A DNA stretch of 64,000 bases from Azospirillum sp. TSH58 (GTDB lineage Bacteria > Pseudomonadota > Alphaproteobacteria > Azospirillales > Azospirillaceae). Under the pieces are notes generated by a model. The model was not told the origin of the DNA. It was given only the letters and a program-made list of their open reading frames with translations, and did no database searches. Positions 1 to 10,053 of the stretch are shown in pieces (position 1 is the first letter of the stretch; the number at the start of each line of letters is the position of its first letter). The translations under genes were made by a program, and so were the position numbers. The stretch spans positions 1 to 64,000 of the forward strand of contig NZ_CP022369.1 of assembly GCF_003119115.1 (NCBI RefSeq), written 5' to 3'.

Positions 1-1325
1 ACCGCAGCCACCGCCTGATCCCGGTGCTGACCCACGACGTGGACACCATCAGCGACTTCGCCTTCGTCTTCGCGCCGCTGGCGGTGTCGCTCAGCGTCAC
101 GCTGGGCAGCCTCGCCTATCTGGCGCTGCTGTCCTGGCCGATGTTCCTGGCGACGGCGGCGGCGATCCTGATCGGCAGCGCCGTGCAGTATGTCGCGCGC
201 GGCCGCGGCATCGAGGGCTTCCAGGAGGCCCGCGCCCACGAGGACGAATTGCAGAAGCACTACCGCTCGCTGGCCGAAGGGGCGAAGGAGCTGCGCATCA
301 ACCGCCCGCGGCGGCTGCGCCTGCAGAGCGAGGCGCTGCGCGGCACCATCGACCGCATCCGCGACGTCCAGATCCGCTCGATCACCCTGTTCGTGGTCGC
401 CAAGGGGTTCGGCTCCACGCTGTTCTTCATCGTCATCGGGGTGGCGCTCGGCGTCGAGGCGCTGTGGCCGAGCACCGACCGCGGCACGCTCAGCGGTTTC
501 ATCCTGGTCCTGCTCTACATGAAGGGGCCGCTGGAGCATCTGATCGGCACCCTGCCCATCGTCAGCCGCGCCCAGGTCGCCTTCCGCCGCATCGCCGACC
601 TGTCGGCGGCCTTCGCCTCGCCGGAGCCGCATCTGCTGATGAAGGACGACGGGCGCCCGCCCGAAACCATCGACTCGCTGGAGCTGCGCGAGGCCCGCTA
701 CGCCTACCCACCGGCCGGGCCGGGCGTGGAGCCTTTCGTGCTCGGCCCCGTGTCGCTGCGGGTCGGACGCGGCGAGATCCTGTTCATCGTCGGCGAGAAC
801 GGCTGCGGCAAGACCACGCTGATCAAGATGCTGCTCGGCCTCTACGCCCCGCAGGACGGGGACATCCTGTTGAACGGCCGGCCGGTGACGCCGGAGACGC
901 GCGACGACTACCGCCAGCTCTTCACCACCATCTTCGCCGACTATTTCCTGTTCGACGACCTGATCCAGGCTGGCGGAAACGTGCCGGAGGAGGCCCAGGC
1001 CTATCTGGAACGGCTGGAGATCGCCCACAAGGTCAGTCTGGTCGACGGGGTGTTCAGCACGACCGACCTGTCCACCGGGCAGCGCAAGCGGCTGGCCCTG
1101 CTCCAGGCCTGGACGGAGGGGCGGCCGGTGCTGGTGTTCGACGAGTGGGCCGCCGACCAGGACCCGACCTTCCGCCGGATCTTCTACACCGAGCTGCTGC
1201 CGGGCCTGAAGGCGATGGGCAAGACGATCATCGTCATCTCCCACGACGACCGCTATTTCGACGTGGCCGACCATCTGCTCCGGCTGACCGCCGGGACGGT
1301 CGCCCAGGAGGCCTTCGCCCGCTAA
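1..1325 (+). CDS. Cyclic-peptide/siderophore-type ABC exporter, fused permease-ATPase (5' partial)
   Basis: The reading frame is open from base 3, so the true start lies upstream; about 441 residues remain of a family that is usually near 550. The N-terminal part is a membrane domain with several hydrophobic helices. The C-terminal part is an ABC ATPase with Walker A GENGCGKTT, signature STGQRKR and Walker B VLVFDEW followed by AADQDP, a combination typical of the SyrD/PvdE cyclic peptide exporters. Such proteins move peptide siderophores or their precursors across the inner membrane. It lies 122 bases before a siderophore receptor and an uptake operon on the same strand, which supports a siderophore role. 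The substrate cannot be told from sequence. Confidence 0.85.
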   Translation, partial: RSHRLIPVLTHDVDTISDFAFVFAPLAVSLSVTLGSLAYLALLSWPMFLATAAAILIGSAVQYVARGRGIEGFQEARAHEDELQKHYRSLAEGAKELRINRPRRLRLQSEALRGTIDRIRDVQIRSITLFVVAKGFGSTLFFIVIGVALGVEALWPSTDRGTLSGFILVLLYMKGPLEHLIGTLPIVSRAQVAFRRIADLSAAFASPEPHLLMKDDGRPPETIDSLELREARYAYPPAGPGVEPFVLGPVSLRVGRGEILFIVGENGCGKTTLIKMLLGLYAPQDGDILLNGRPVTPETRDDYRQLFTTIFADYFLFDDLIQAGGNVPEEAQAYLERLEIAHKVSLVDGVFSTTDLSTGQRKRLALLQAWTEGRPVLVFDEWAADQDPTFRRIFYTELLPGLKAMGKTIIVISHDDRYFDVADHLLRLTAGTVAQEAFAR

Positions 1326-1447
1326 AAATTTCACGGCGATGAAAGAATCCCCTTAAGTTCCGACTACCCCCTTCGTCTTAGAGCCAGGAGACGGGTTTCG
1401 CAGGACGCGGAACCCGCCGGATCGCGCTTCAGTTTGGGGGAATCGAG

Positions 1448-3683
1448 ATGGAGATCGGGGTTGGGATGGCCGCAGCGGGCGGTCGTCCGGCGACGGGCAA
1501 GCGCGGGCGCCTGAAGGCTTTCCTGCTGGCGACGACGATGGCCGGGGTGGCGGCCTTGGCACAACAGCCAACCGCCCTGGCGCAGCAGCCGGATGCCGGA
1601 CAGGCCGGTGGCGGCAACGTCACGATTCTCGCCCCGGTCACCGTCCAGGGCGTCGGCGGCACCGACGGCTATGTCGCGACGCGCAGCGTCGTCGGCACCA
1701 AGGTGGACACGCCGCTCGTCGAGATTCCGCAGACGATCTCCGTCGTGACCCGCGAGGAGCTGGACCAGCGCGCCGTTCAGGATTTCGGCGGTGCTGTCGC
1801 CTAACTCGCCCGGCATCGTCGTGGTCGATTACCCGGGCGGCCCCGGCGCCCCGGACTTCTCGATGCGCGGCTTCCGCGACTTCAGCCTGTTCGGCATCTA
1901 CCGCGATGGCCTGCGGTCCGGCTTCAACAACTACGACACCAATTTCGAGCCCTACGGGCTGGAGCGCGTCGACATCGTGAAGGGCCCCTCGTCGGTCCTG
2001 TTCGGCCAGACCGCGCCCGGCGGCGTGGTGAACCTGACCAGCAAGCGGCCGACCGCGGCACCGCTGCACGAGATCCAGCTGCAGACCGGCAGTTACAAGC
2101 GCCGTCAGGCCGCCTTCGATTTCGGCGGACCGGTCGATGGCGAGGGCAAGGTGCTGTACCGCCTGACCGGGCTCGGCCGCCTGTCCGACACCCAGGTCGA
2201 CCACGTGCCGGACGACCGCTTCTACATCGCGCCGGCCGTGACCTTCAAGCCGACCGACAAGACCAGGATGACCCTGCTCGCCAGCCATCAGACGCTGAAG
2301 ATGGGCGGGGCGGAGCAGAGCATCCCGCGCAGCGCGCTCGACCGGATCGGCACCGACCTCTATTTCGGCGTTCCGGGCGTGTCGGACTGGCGGGTGAAGA
2401 ACACGTCGATCGGCTACGAGGTCGACCATGAGCTGAGCCCGAACTGGACGATCCATCAGAACGCCCGCTACATGCATTCCCGGGTGAGCTTCAAGACCGC
2501 CTTCAGCACCGAATGGCCGGTCGAGCTGGTGGACGGCCGCTATTACCCGGTGGGGCTGCAGGACCGTCCGAAGAACACCGACACCTACCTGATCGACAGC
2601 AACATCCAGGGCAAGCTGACCACCGGCCCGGTCTCGCACACCATCCTGGCCGGCGTCGATTACGGCTACTACTCCGGCAAGGAGACGCGGCGGAATTCGC
2701 TGAACGCGCTGGTCGTCGACGTCTTCAACCCGACCTATCCGGGGACGGAGTTCATCTACGCCGACCCCTGGGTGAACGGAAAGAGCAAGCTGTCCCAGAT
2801 CGGCGCCTACCTCCAGGACCAGCTCCGCTACGACCACTGGATCCTGACGCTCAGCGGCCGTCAGGACTGGGTGGTCGGCAAGGAGGTCGACTACCTCTCC
2901 AGCAGCTTCCAGACCACGCGCGACCACGAATTCACCGGGCGCGCCGGCCTCGGCTACGTCTTCGACAACGGCATCGCGCCCTACGCCAGCTACGCCACCT
3001 CGTTCCAGCCGAGCACCGGCACGCTGGCGCCGGAGCGCGGCGGCGGCACCTTCAAGCCGACCACCGGCACGCAGTACGAGGTGGGCGTGAAGTACCAGCC
3101 GACGGGCTGGAACAGCTTCATCTCCGCCTCGCTCTACCACATCACCCAGCAGAACGTGTCGACCAGCGACCCGCTCTACAGCGGCTATGCCGTGCAGGAA
3201 GGCGAGATCCGCAGCCGCGGCATCGAGCTGGAGGGCAAGATGGCGCTGACGGAGGCGTTCAGCCTGATCGCCTCCTACGCCTTCATCGACGCCGAGATCA
3301 CCAAGGACAACCCCGCCGTCGGCTCCTCCGCCAGCTCGGTCGGGCTGCGGCCGAAGGGGATTCCGCGCCACATGGCCTCGGCCTGGGGCGACTACACCTT
3401 CAAGTCCGGTCCGCTCGACGGGCTCGGCCTTGGGGCTGGGGTGCGCTATGTCGGCTCGTCCAAGAACATCGCCAACACCGCGACCATCCCCGAGCGCGCG
3501 CTGATCGACGCCGCCATCCGCTACGACCTCGGCGCCCTGCGTCCGGAGCTGGCGGGCGCCAGCGCCGCGCTCAACGTCAGCAACCTGACCGACAAGACCT
3601 ATTACTCGCCGGGCTTCTACGACAACACCGTGCTGTACGGCAACCGCCGCCAGGTCCTGGCGACGCTGAAATACAGCTGGTAA
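1448..3683 (+). pseudogene. TonB-dependent siderophore receptor, interrupted by a +1 frameshift
   Basis: Two overlapping frames together give a full FhuA/FhuE/FpvA-type outer-membrane receptor. The first (1448-1804) has a signal-peptide-like start, a TonB-box-like stretch (VTILAPVTVQG) and the beginning of the plug (IPQTISVVTREELDQR). It then hits TAA at 1802-1804. The second frame continues with SPGIVVVDYPGG, SMRGF and the beta barrel to the terminal aromatic residue (YSW). Removing one A at 1803/1804 restores an unbroken AYSPGIVV junction. A tract of five G residues precedes ATG 1448; ATG 1466 is an alternative start. The case may be a real mutation, a phase-variable site or a sequencing error. 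A fhuD-fhuB-SIP-fhuC operon follows directly. Confidence 0.85.
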
Positions 3684-3702
3684 GGCCGGACCCTTGTCCC
3701 CG

Positions 3703-4626
3703 ATGCCCGGCATCAACGGAACCCTCGGCCGGCGCCGCTTCCTGCGCACCGCCGCCGCGTTGCCGGTCGGCCTGATGGCCGGCGGCGCGCGGTCGGCGGA
3801 GCGACGGACAACCGGCGGAGTCTGCGCGCTCGACTGGACGAGCGCGCAGGCCCTGCTGGCGCTGGGCGTCGTTCCGCGCGGCCTGCCCGAGCTTGACCGC
3901 TACCGCCGGGCGGTGGTCGAGCCGGCGGTGCCGGACGGCGTCCCGGACATCGGCGCGCGGGCGGAACCGAACCTGGAACTGCTCGACCGGCTGGCCCCGG
4001 CGCGTTTCGTCGGCGACGGCACGCTGGCGGCGGTGCAGGGCCGGCTGGAACGGATCGCCCCCGTCACCCTCCACCCGCCCTTCGACACCCGCTCCGACGA
4101 GGACGGGCACGCGGGCGGGCAACTCGCCTTCGCCATCGCGGCGCTGCGCGGGCTGGCCGCCGGCCTCGGCGCGCCGGAGGCCGCGGAACAGGCGGTCGCC
4201 CGGCTCGACCGCACGCTGGCGGCGGCGCGCGACCGGCTGTCCGGATGGGAGCCGCACCCGCTCTACATTCTCAGCGTCCTCGACGGGCGGCGCGTCCTCA
4301 TCCACGGGCGCAACAGCCTCTATCACGACGTCCTCGACCGGCTGGGAATCGTGAACGCCTGGACCGGCCCCAGCGGCCCCTACGGCCACGCCACGGTGAC
4401 CATGGACCGGCTGGCCGGACGCCCAGACGCCGGGCTGGTCAACATCGGCAGCGAGGGCTGGCGGGCGCTGGAGGCGCTGGCCACCCTGCCGCTGTTCGCG
4501 GGGCTGCCCTTCCTGCGCGAAGGCCGGGTCACCATCCTGCCGCCCATCCTGTTCTACGGCGGCGTCCCGGCGGCGGAACGCTTCGCCCGCCTGCTCGGGG
4601 AAGGGCTTGCCCCGCAACATGGCTGA
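3703..4626 (+). CDS. fhuD: Iron-siderophore ABC transporter substrate-binding protein (FhuD-like)
   Basis: Periplasmic binding protein of the FhuD/FecB type that would deliver ferric siderophore to the FhuB-like permease encoded next. About 307 residues. The N-terminus carries a twin-arginine-like signal (RRRFLRTAAALPVG), so Tat export is likely. The core shows the family pattern of class III binding proteins: an early ALDWTSAQALLALGVVP stretch, a rigid helix between lobes, and a late GLPFLREGRVTILPP segment. ATG 3703 was chosen over the upstream TTG 3694 because it sits directly before the Tat signal. It is 19 bases after the receptor and overlaps fhuB by 8 bases. Confidence 0.88.
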   Translation: MPGINGTLGRRRFLRTAAALPVGLMAGGARSAERRTTGGVCALDWTSAQALLALGVVPRGLPELDRYRRAVVEPAVPDGVPDIGARAEPNLELLDRLAPARFVGDGTLAAVQGRLERIAPVTLHPPFDTRSDEDGHAGGQLAFAIAALRGLAAGLGAPEAAEQAVARLDRTLAAARDRLSGWEPHPLYILSVLDGRRVLIHGRNSLYHDVLDRLGIVNAWTGPSGPYGHATVTMDRLAGRPDAGLVNIGSEGWRALEALATLPLFAGLPFLREGRVTILPPILFYGGVPAAERFARLLGEGLAPQHG

Positions 4627-6628
4627 CACCGCGATGGCACCCCCGCCCCGCCGCTTCGGTCCCGCATGGCCGGTCGTCGGCCTGTTCCTGCTGGCCGGGC
4701 TGGCGTCCGTCACGGTGCTCGACCGGCAATTGCCGCCGGAGCTGTGGTGGCGGGCGCTCGTCGCTCCCGACCCGGCGCGGCTCGACCAGCTCGCCGCCCA
4801 TTACGTCCTGTTCCCGCGCTTCGCGGTCGCCTTGCTGGTCGGGGCGGCGCTGGGGCTCGCCGGGGCCATCCTGCAACAGGTCCTGCGCAACCCGCTGGCC
4901 GAGCCCGCCACGCTGGGCATTTCCGCCGGCGCGCATCTGGCGCTCGCCGTCACCACGCTGTGGCTGCCCGAGGCGCTGGCGCTGGGGCGGGAATGGGTGG
5001 CGCTGGCCGGCGCCGGGCTGTCGGCGGCGGCGCTGCTGGCGCTGTCCTGGCGCAAGGGGCTGTCGCCGGTGACCGTCGTTCTGGCCGGCCTTGTCCTCAG
5101 CCTCTACGCCGGATCGGTCAGCGGCGTGATGGTGCTGTTCAACCACGACCTGCTGATCGGCCTGTTCCTGTGGGGCGCCGGATTCCTCGACCAGCAGGAC
5201 TGGAGCATGGCCGCCTTCCTGGCGCCGCGGCTGGCGGTGCTGGCGCTCGCCGCCGCGCTGGTGCTGCGCCCGCTGGTCCTGCTCGGCCTCGGCGAGGGCG
5301 GGGCGCGCAGCCTGGGCCTGTCGGTGGCGGGCGCCCGGTTGGCTGGTCTGGTGATCGCGGTGATGCTGGCCGCGCTGAGCGTCGCCGCCGTCGGCGTGGT
5401 CAGCTTCGTCGGGCTGGCCGCCCCGACCATCGTCGGCATGGCCGGCGCCCGCCGGCTGGGTCCGCGCATGCTGTGGGCGACCCTGTGCGGTGCCGCCCTG
5501 CTGTGGGCGACCGACGCCCTGGTGCTGCTGGCCCCGGTGACCTACCGCGAGTTGCCGACCGGCGCCGTCACCGCGGTGCTGGGCGTGCCGATGCTGCTCT
5601 GGCTGCTGCCCCGGCTGCGCACGGCGGCCCCACCGGTCACCGCCGCCACCGTTCCCCCGTCGCGGGCGTCCCGGCCGGCCCTGCCGCTTGCCGGGGCCGC
5701 GCTGCTGCTGCCGCTGGCCCTGTGGGCGGCGGTCGCCGTCGGTCCCGGACCGGACGGTTGGGAGTGGAGCGTCGGCGGCGCCTTCGCCGCCGTGGAGCCC
5801 TGGCGCCTGCCGCGGGCTCTGGCCGCGCTGTCCGGCGGGGCGATGCTGGCGGTGGCCGGCGCCACGCTGCAGCGGATGACCGGCAACCCGCTGGCGGCGC
5901 CGGAAATCCTCGGCGTCTCCTCCGGCGCGATCCTCGGTGTGATCGCGCTGATGTTCTCCACCGATCAGGATCTGGGGGCCCCCGGCCGCGGCGCCCAGAT
6001 CCTGGCCGGCGGGGCGGGAGCGGCGGCGGTCCTGGCGGCGATGCTGGCGCTCGGCCGCAAGGACGGCTTTTCGCCCGACCGGCTGCTGCTGGCCGGGATC
6101 GCCACCAGCTCCATCTCCGGGGTCGTCGTCGCCGTGCTGATGGCCGGGCACGACCCGCGCCTGCAGACGCTCGTCACCTGGCTGTCCGGGTCGACCTACA
6201 TGGTCGGCCGGACCGACGCGATGGCGGCGCTGCTTCTGGCCGGGGTCGCCGTCGCCGCCATCCCCTTCGTCGCCCGCTGGCTCGACCTGCTGCCGCTCGG
6301 CGGCGGGGTGGCGGCGGCGCTGGGGGTCAGCCCGCCGCTCAGCCGCGTCGTCCTGTTCAGCCTGTCGGCGCTGCTGACCGCGGCGGCGACGCTGATCGTC
6401 GGACCGCTGAGCTTCGTTGGGCTGATGGGGCCGCACCTCGCCCGCATGATGGGCCTGCAGCGGGCGGCGGCCCATCTCTTCGGCTCGGCCATGCTCGGCG
6501 GGCTGGTCATGCTGGCGGCGGACTGGCTTGGACGCGGGGTGATCTTCCCCTATCAAGTGCCGGCCGGGCTGCTCGCGTCCGTGATCGGCGGCCCCTTTCT
6601 TCTCTGGCTTCTGGGACGGCGCCGATGA
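4619..6628 (+). CDS. fhuB: Fused iron-siderophore ABC permease (FhuB-like, two FecCD halves)
   Basis: Inner-membrane permease of about 669 residues, twice the length of a single FecCD permease. Both halves carry the family signature: LRNPLAEPATLGISAGA in the N-terminal half and TGNPLAAPEILGVSSGA in the C-terminal half, and each half ends with a GLAAP or GPHLAR coupling segment. This is the E. coli FhuB layout, in which one polypeptide replaces a homodimer. ATG 4619 overlaps the end of fhuD (ATGGCTGA), which indicates translational coupling. The stop overlaps the next ATG by four bases. Confidence 0.92.
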   Translation: MADTAMAPPPRRFGPAWPVVGLFLLAGLASVTVLDRQLPPELWWRALVAPDPARLDQLAAHYVLFPRFAVALLVGAALGLAGAILQQVLRNPLAEPATLGISAGAHLALAVTTLWLPEALALGREWVALAGAGLSAAALLALSWRKGLSPVTVVLAGLVLSLYAGSVSGVMVLFNHDLLIGLFLWGAGFLDQQDWSMAAFLAPRLAVLALAAALVLRPLVLLGLGEGGARSLGLSVAGARLAGLVIAVMLAALSVAAVGVVSFVGLAAPTIVGMAGARRLGPRMLWATLCGAALLWATDALVLLAPVTYRELPTGAVTAVLGVPMLLWLLPRLRTAAPPVTAATVPPSRASRPALPLAGAALLLPLALWAAVAVGPGPDGWEWSVGGAFAAVEPWRLPRALAALSGGAMLAVAGATLQRMTGNPLAAPEILGVSSGAILGVIALMFSTDQDLGAPGRGAQILAGGAGAAAVLAAMLALGRKDGFSPDRLLLAGIATSSISGVVVAVLMAGHDPRLQTLVTWLSGSTYMVGRTDAMAALLLAGVAVAAIPFVARWLDLLPLGGGVAAALGVSPPLSRVVLFSLSALLTAAATLIVGPLSFVGLMGPHLARMMGLQRAAAHLFGSAMLGGLVMLAADWLGRGVIFPYQVPAGLLASVIGGPFLLWLLGRRR

Positions 6629-7746
6629 CCCGCTTCCTCTGCGACACCGCGATTCCCCAAGACCTCCTCCCCGATACCCCCGCCGCTGCCGCGGACTGGC
6701 TGGTCGCCGCCTCCGAGCCCTACGGGCTGACCTTCGCCCGCGACGGCGACCGCCGGACGACGGACGGGCCGTTCGGCCGCCTGACGCTGACCGTTGGCAC
6801 GGACGCGCTGCGTCTGCGGGCGGAATCGGACGACCGCGGCCTCCTGGAGCGGTTTCGCGGCTCCATCACCGAGCAGTTGCTCGGCCTGCTGGGGGAGGGC
6901 GCGGCGATCGTCTGGACCGGCGACGTCGAGACCGGTGCGCTGTTCGCCGATTTCCGCGAGATCCGCGTCGCCGCGGTCCGCGACCTGACCCCGCGCCTGC
7001 GCCGCATCACCTTCCGCGGCCGGGATCTCGGCCGCTTCGCCACGTCGGACAACCTGCATGTCCGCCTCTATCTGCCGCCGCCGGGGCTGGCGGTGCCGTC
7101 CTGGCCGCGCCCCGGCCCCGACGGGCGGCCGGTGCTGCCGGAGCCCGAGCGCCGGCCGGCGGTCCGCTACTACACCCTGCGGCGCGTCGATGCCGAGGCT
7201 GGCGAACTGGACATCGACGTCGTCCTGCACGAGGACGACGTCCATGATGGCGGCCATTCCGGCGAGGCCCCCGGCGCCGACTTCGCCCGGCGGGCGCGGC
7301 CCGGCGACCTCTGCGGCATGTCCGGCCCCTACGGGCTCGGCGTCAGTCCGGCCTCCTGGTACCTGCTGGCTGGCGACGAGACGGCCCTTCCCGCCATCGC
7401 CCGCATTCTGGAGGAACTGCCCGACGACTCCCGCGGCACCGCCCTGATCGAGGTGGAGGACGCGGCGGACGAGCTGCCGCTGCAGGCCCCCGCCGGGATC
7501 GCCGTCCGCTGGCTGCACCGCCGGAGCGCCGGGACGGCCAGCCCGCTGGTCGAGGCGGTGCGGTCGCTGACGCTCCCGGCGGACACCGCCACCCTGTTCG
7601 CCTGGGTCGCCTGCGAATTCGACGACCTCGCCCGGCTGCGCGAGCATCTGCGCGGCTGCGGCATCGACCGCGACCGCATGCTCGCCGTCGCCTACTGGCG
7701 GCGCAGCCCGCCAATAGCCTCTTCAGACCGCGGAACCTCCGGATGA
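6625..7746 (+). CDS. DUF2218 plus siderophore-interacting FAD-dependent reductase
   Basis: About 373 residues in two parts. Residues 1-100 match the DUF2218 type often fused to siderophore-interacting proteins. The rest is a ViuB/SIP flavoreductase with the flavin-binding pattern RYYTLR and the nucleotide-binding region YLLAGDETALPAIARIL. SIP enzymes reduce ferric siderophores in the cytoplasm with NAD(P)H and release iron. The frame has no stop for a long way upstream, but the ATG at 6625 overlaps the fhuB stop (ATGA) and starts the recognisable domain. The gene is coupled to the following ATPase gene in the same way, so iron release and uptake are expressed together. Confidence 0.9.
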   Translation: MTRFLCDTAIPQDLLPDTPAAAADWLVAASEPYGLTFARDGDRRTTDGPFGRLTLTVGTDALRLRAESDDRGLLERFRGSITEQLLGLLGEGAAIVWTGDVETGALFADFREIRVAAVRDLTPRLRRITFRGRDLGRFATSDNLHVRLYLPPPGLAVPSWPRPGPDGRPVLPEPERRPAVRYYTLRRVDAEAGELDIDVVLHEDDVHDGGHSGEAPGADFARRARPGDLCGMSGPYGLGVSPASWYLLAGDETALPAIARILEELPDDSRGTALIEVEDAADELPLQAPAGIAVRWLHRRSAGTASPLVEAVRSLTLPADTATLFAWVACEFDDLARLREHLRGCGIDRDRMLAVAYWRRSPPIASSDRGTSG

Positions 7747-8531
7747 CGCCAGCGACCAAGCCGATGTTCCACCTCGACGGGGTGCGCTTTGCCCTGCCGG
7801 GGCGCCTGCTGCTCGATCTGCCGTCCTGCGACCTCTTCCCGCGCCGGGTGACCGCGCTGATCGGCCACAACGGCTCCGGCAAGTCGACCCTGCTGAAGAT
7901 CCTCGCCCGCCAGCAGCCGCCCAGCAGCGGGCGGGTGCTGTTCGACGGCCAGCCGCTGGACCGCTGGCGGCAGCGGGCGCTCGCCCGCCGCATCGGCTAC
8001 CTGCCGCAGCACATGCCGGCGGCGTCCGGGCTGCTGGTGCGCGAGCTGGTGGCGCTCGGCCGCTACCCCTGGCACGGCGCGCTCGGCGCCTTCCGCGCGG
8101 AGGACGCCCGCAAGGTGGAGGAGGCGCTGGCGCTGACCGACACCGCGCCCTTCGCCGACCGGCTGGTCGACAGCCTGTCGGGTGGCGAGCGGCAGCGGGT
8201 GTGGCTCGCCATGCTGATCGCGCAGGACGCCGGCTGCCTGCTGCTCGACGAGCCGATCTCGGCGCTCGACGTCGCCCATCAGGTGGAGGTGCTGGCCCTG
8301 GTCCGCCGCCTGTCGCGCGAACGCGGCATCGGGGTCGTCGCGGTGCTGCACGACGTGAACATGGCGGCGCGCTTCTGCGACGACATCGTCGCCCTGCAGG
8401 GCGGGCGGCTGATCGATCGCGGCCCCCCGGCCGAGATCATGACGCCCGAACGGCTGGGCGCCGTCTACGGCCTGCCGATGGCCGTGATCCCCCACCCGGA
8501 CAGCGGAGAGCCGGTCGCGCTGGTGCGCTGA
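7743..8531 (+). CDS. fhuC: Iron-siderophore ABC transporter ATPase (FhuC-like)
   Basis: 262-residue ATPase that would power the FhuB-like permease. Visible motifs are Walker A GHNGSGKST, signature LSGGERQRV, Walker B CLLLDEPISALD and the switch histidine in VLHDVNMAA. The ARQQPP and GRYPWHGALG stretches are typical of FhuC. It shares an ATGA overlap with the reductase gene and is the last gene of the operon. The next gene is convergent, 16 bases after the stop. A close paralogue is encoded at 23412-24206. Confidence 0.93.
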   Translation: MTPATKPMFHLDGVRFALPGRLLLDLPSCDLFPRRVTALIGHNGSGKSTLLKILARQQPPSSGRVLFDGQPLDRWRQRALARRIGYLPQHMPAASGLLVRELVALGRYPWHGALGAFRAEDARKVEEALALTDTAPFADRLVDSLSGGERQRVWLAMLIAQDAGCLLLDEPISALDVAHQVEVLALVRRLSRERGIGVVAVLHDVNMAARFCDDIVALQGGRLIDRGPPAEIMTPERLGAVYGLPMAVIPHPDSGEPVALVR

Positions 8532-8547
8532 GCGTCGGCGGGCGCGC

Positions 8548-9144
8548 TCACGCCCTGCCGCCTCCCAGGATGCCGAGTTCGCGGCGCAACGCCGCCAGGA
8601 TTTCCGCCGACCGCTCGGGCTCGGTCGGTGCGGTGGCGCGGGCCAGCGCCATGCCGCCGATCAGGGCCGACACGATGGCGATGGCGCGGGCGCGGCGGTC
8701 GGCGGCGCCCTCCCCGTCCCGCTCCGGCAGGCGCTTCTCCACCGCCTCGAAGAAGCGCTCGACGCCGGCCCCGAAGCGCTCCTGCACCGCCGGGTCCTGC
8801 CGCGCCACCTCCCCGGCGAAGGCGGCCATCGGGCAGCCGGCGTCCGGCCGGTCGCGGTGCCGGTCGCTCAGGTAGCGCGTCAGGAAGGCGTCGAGCGCCC
8901 CCTCCGGTGACTCCTCGTCGGCGGGCAGCCGGCCGAGGCTTTCCGCGAAGGCGGCCTCGCAGGCCTCGGCGGCCAACGCGTCCTTCGAGGCGAAATGGCC
9001 GTAGAATCCGCCGTGGGTCAGGCCGGCGGCCTTGGTGATCTCCGCCACCCCGACCTTGTCGAACCCGCGCTCGCGGAACAGCCGCCCCGCCGCCTTGACG
9101 ATGGCGGCGCGGTTCTCCGCCGCCTTTTCCTTGGAAACCTTCAC
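8548..9144 (-). CDS. TetR/AcrR-family transcriptional repressor
   Basis: 198 residues with an N-terminal helix-turn-helix ([27 protein letters not shown] at about residues 28-54) and a C-terminal ligand-binding domain containing [16 protein letters not shown], a Cys-containing stretch common in one TetR subgroup. GTG 9144 is used as the start because it opens the conserved N-terminus ([12 protein letters not shown]); no in-frame ATG lies near. It is divergent from the SDR-thiolase-MFS operon, and a palindrome-rich operator lies between, so it probably represses both directions. The inducer is unknown. Confidence 0.88.
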   Translation of the reverse strand: MKVSKEKAAENRAAIVKAAGRLFRERGFDKVGVAEITKAAGLTHGGFYGHFASKDALAAEACEAAFAESLGRLPADEESPEGALDAFLTRYLSDRHRDRPDAGCPMAAFAGEVARQDPAVQERFGAGVERFFEAVEKRLPERDGEGAADRRARAIAIVSALIGGMALARATAPTEPERSAEILAALRRELGILGGGRA

Positions 9145-9197
9145 GTCGTCACCCTGTGCATGGCTGCCACGCCTCCATCGTGGGGGCCCGTGGCGAT

Positions 9198-9233
9198 ATT
9201 CATGATGGACGTCATGAATAAGTCCATTCATGA
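9198..9233. promoter_or_regulatory. Candidate TetR operator with three half-sites
   Basis: Three copies of one 8-base half-site occur in the divergent promoter: ATTCATGA at 9198-9205, its inverted form TCATGAAT at 9212-9219, and ATTCATGA again at 9226-9233. They form two overlapping dyads with 6-base spacers. TetR repressors commonly autoregulate from such divergent spacers, so the neighbouring TetR protein is the natural ligand. Confidence 0.65.
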
Positions 9234-9270
9234 TGACCATCATCATAACCCAGCGAGCATGGAGAGGACA

Positions 9271-10026
9271 ATGACGGATATGAGCGGCGGCGTGGCCCTG
9301 GTCACCGGCGGCACCTCGGGCATCGGGCGGGCGACGGCGGTGGCCTTCGCCAAGGCGGGCGCCACGGCGATCGTCACCGGGCGGCGCGAGGCGGAGGGGC
9401 TGGAAACGGTGGACCTCGTCCGGCAGGCCGGCGGGCGCGCCGTCTTCGTCCAGGCCGACGTCGCCGACGCCGAGGAGGTCGCCGCCCTGTTCGCCCGGAT
9501 CGAGCGGGACCACGGCCGGCTCGACTACGCCTTCAACAACGCCGGCATTCATTTCGGCCGGTCGGTGGCCGACACGACGGAGGCCGATTTCGACCGCATG
9601 GTCGCCGTCAACATCAAGGGCGTCTGGCTGTGCCTGAAGCACGAGCTGCCGATCATGCTGCGGCAGGGCAAGGGCGCCATCGTGTCCACCGGCTCCGTGC
9701 TGGGCCAGATCGGGCTGGCCGGCAACAGCGTCTATTCCGCCAGCAAGGCGGCGGTCGAGGGCATGACCCGCAGCGTCGCCATCGAGGTCGCCAAGTCCGG
9801 CGTGCGCGTCAACGCCGTCTGCCCGGCGATCATCCAGACGCCGATGAGCGCCGGGTCCTTCGGCGGCGAGGAGGCGGTCAACGCGGCGCTCGGCCCGCTG
9901 CACCCGGTGGGTCGCGTCGGCCAGCCGCGCGAGGTCGCCGACACCGTGGTCTGGCTGTGCTCCGACGCCGCGTCCTTCATCACCGGCCAGTCGATCAACG
10001 TCGACGGCGGGCTGACGGTGCAGTGA
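9271..10026 (+). CDS. Short-chain dehydrogenase/reductase (SDR)
   Basis: 251-residue classical SDR. It has the N-terminal nucleotide motif TGGTSGIG, the NNAG motif, a Ser in STGSV and the catalytic YSASK, and ends with [15 protein letters not shown] 9271 follows a good ribosome site (GGAGAGG), while the frame stays open far upstream without one. It is the first gene of an operon with a thiolase and an MFS transporter, all apparently controlled by the divergent TetR. The reaction is probably oxidation or reduction of a hydroxy- or keto-acid or alcohol; the substrate is not visible from sequence. Confidence 0.9.
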   Translation: MTDMSGGVALVTGGTSGIGRATAVAFAKAGATAIVTGRREAEGLETVDLVRQAGGRAVFVQADVADAEEVAALFARIERDHGRLDYAFNNAGIHFGRSVADTTEADFDRMVAVNIKGVWLCLKHELPIMLRQGKGAIVSTGSVLGQIGLAGNSVYSASKAAVEGMTRSVAIEVAKSGVRVNAVCPAIIQTPMSAGSFGGEEAVNAALGPLHPVGRVGQPREVADTVVWLCSDAASFITGQSINVDGGLTVQ

Positions 10027-10053
10027 TCTCCATCCCATAAGGAGCGCGCGTTC

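Noticed and set aside
1326-1447. Fur-like box before the first receptor
   Set aside because: The spacer has no convincing 7-1-7 dyad or TTCGCA element like those near 20 and 21 kb.
1638-3749. 703-codon minus-strand frame opposite the broken receptor
   Set aside because: Shadow of the receptor coding frame; no domain and no ribosome site.
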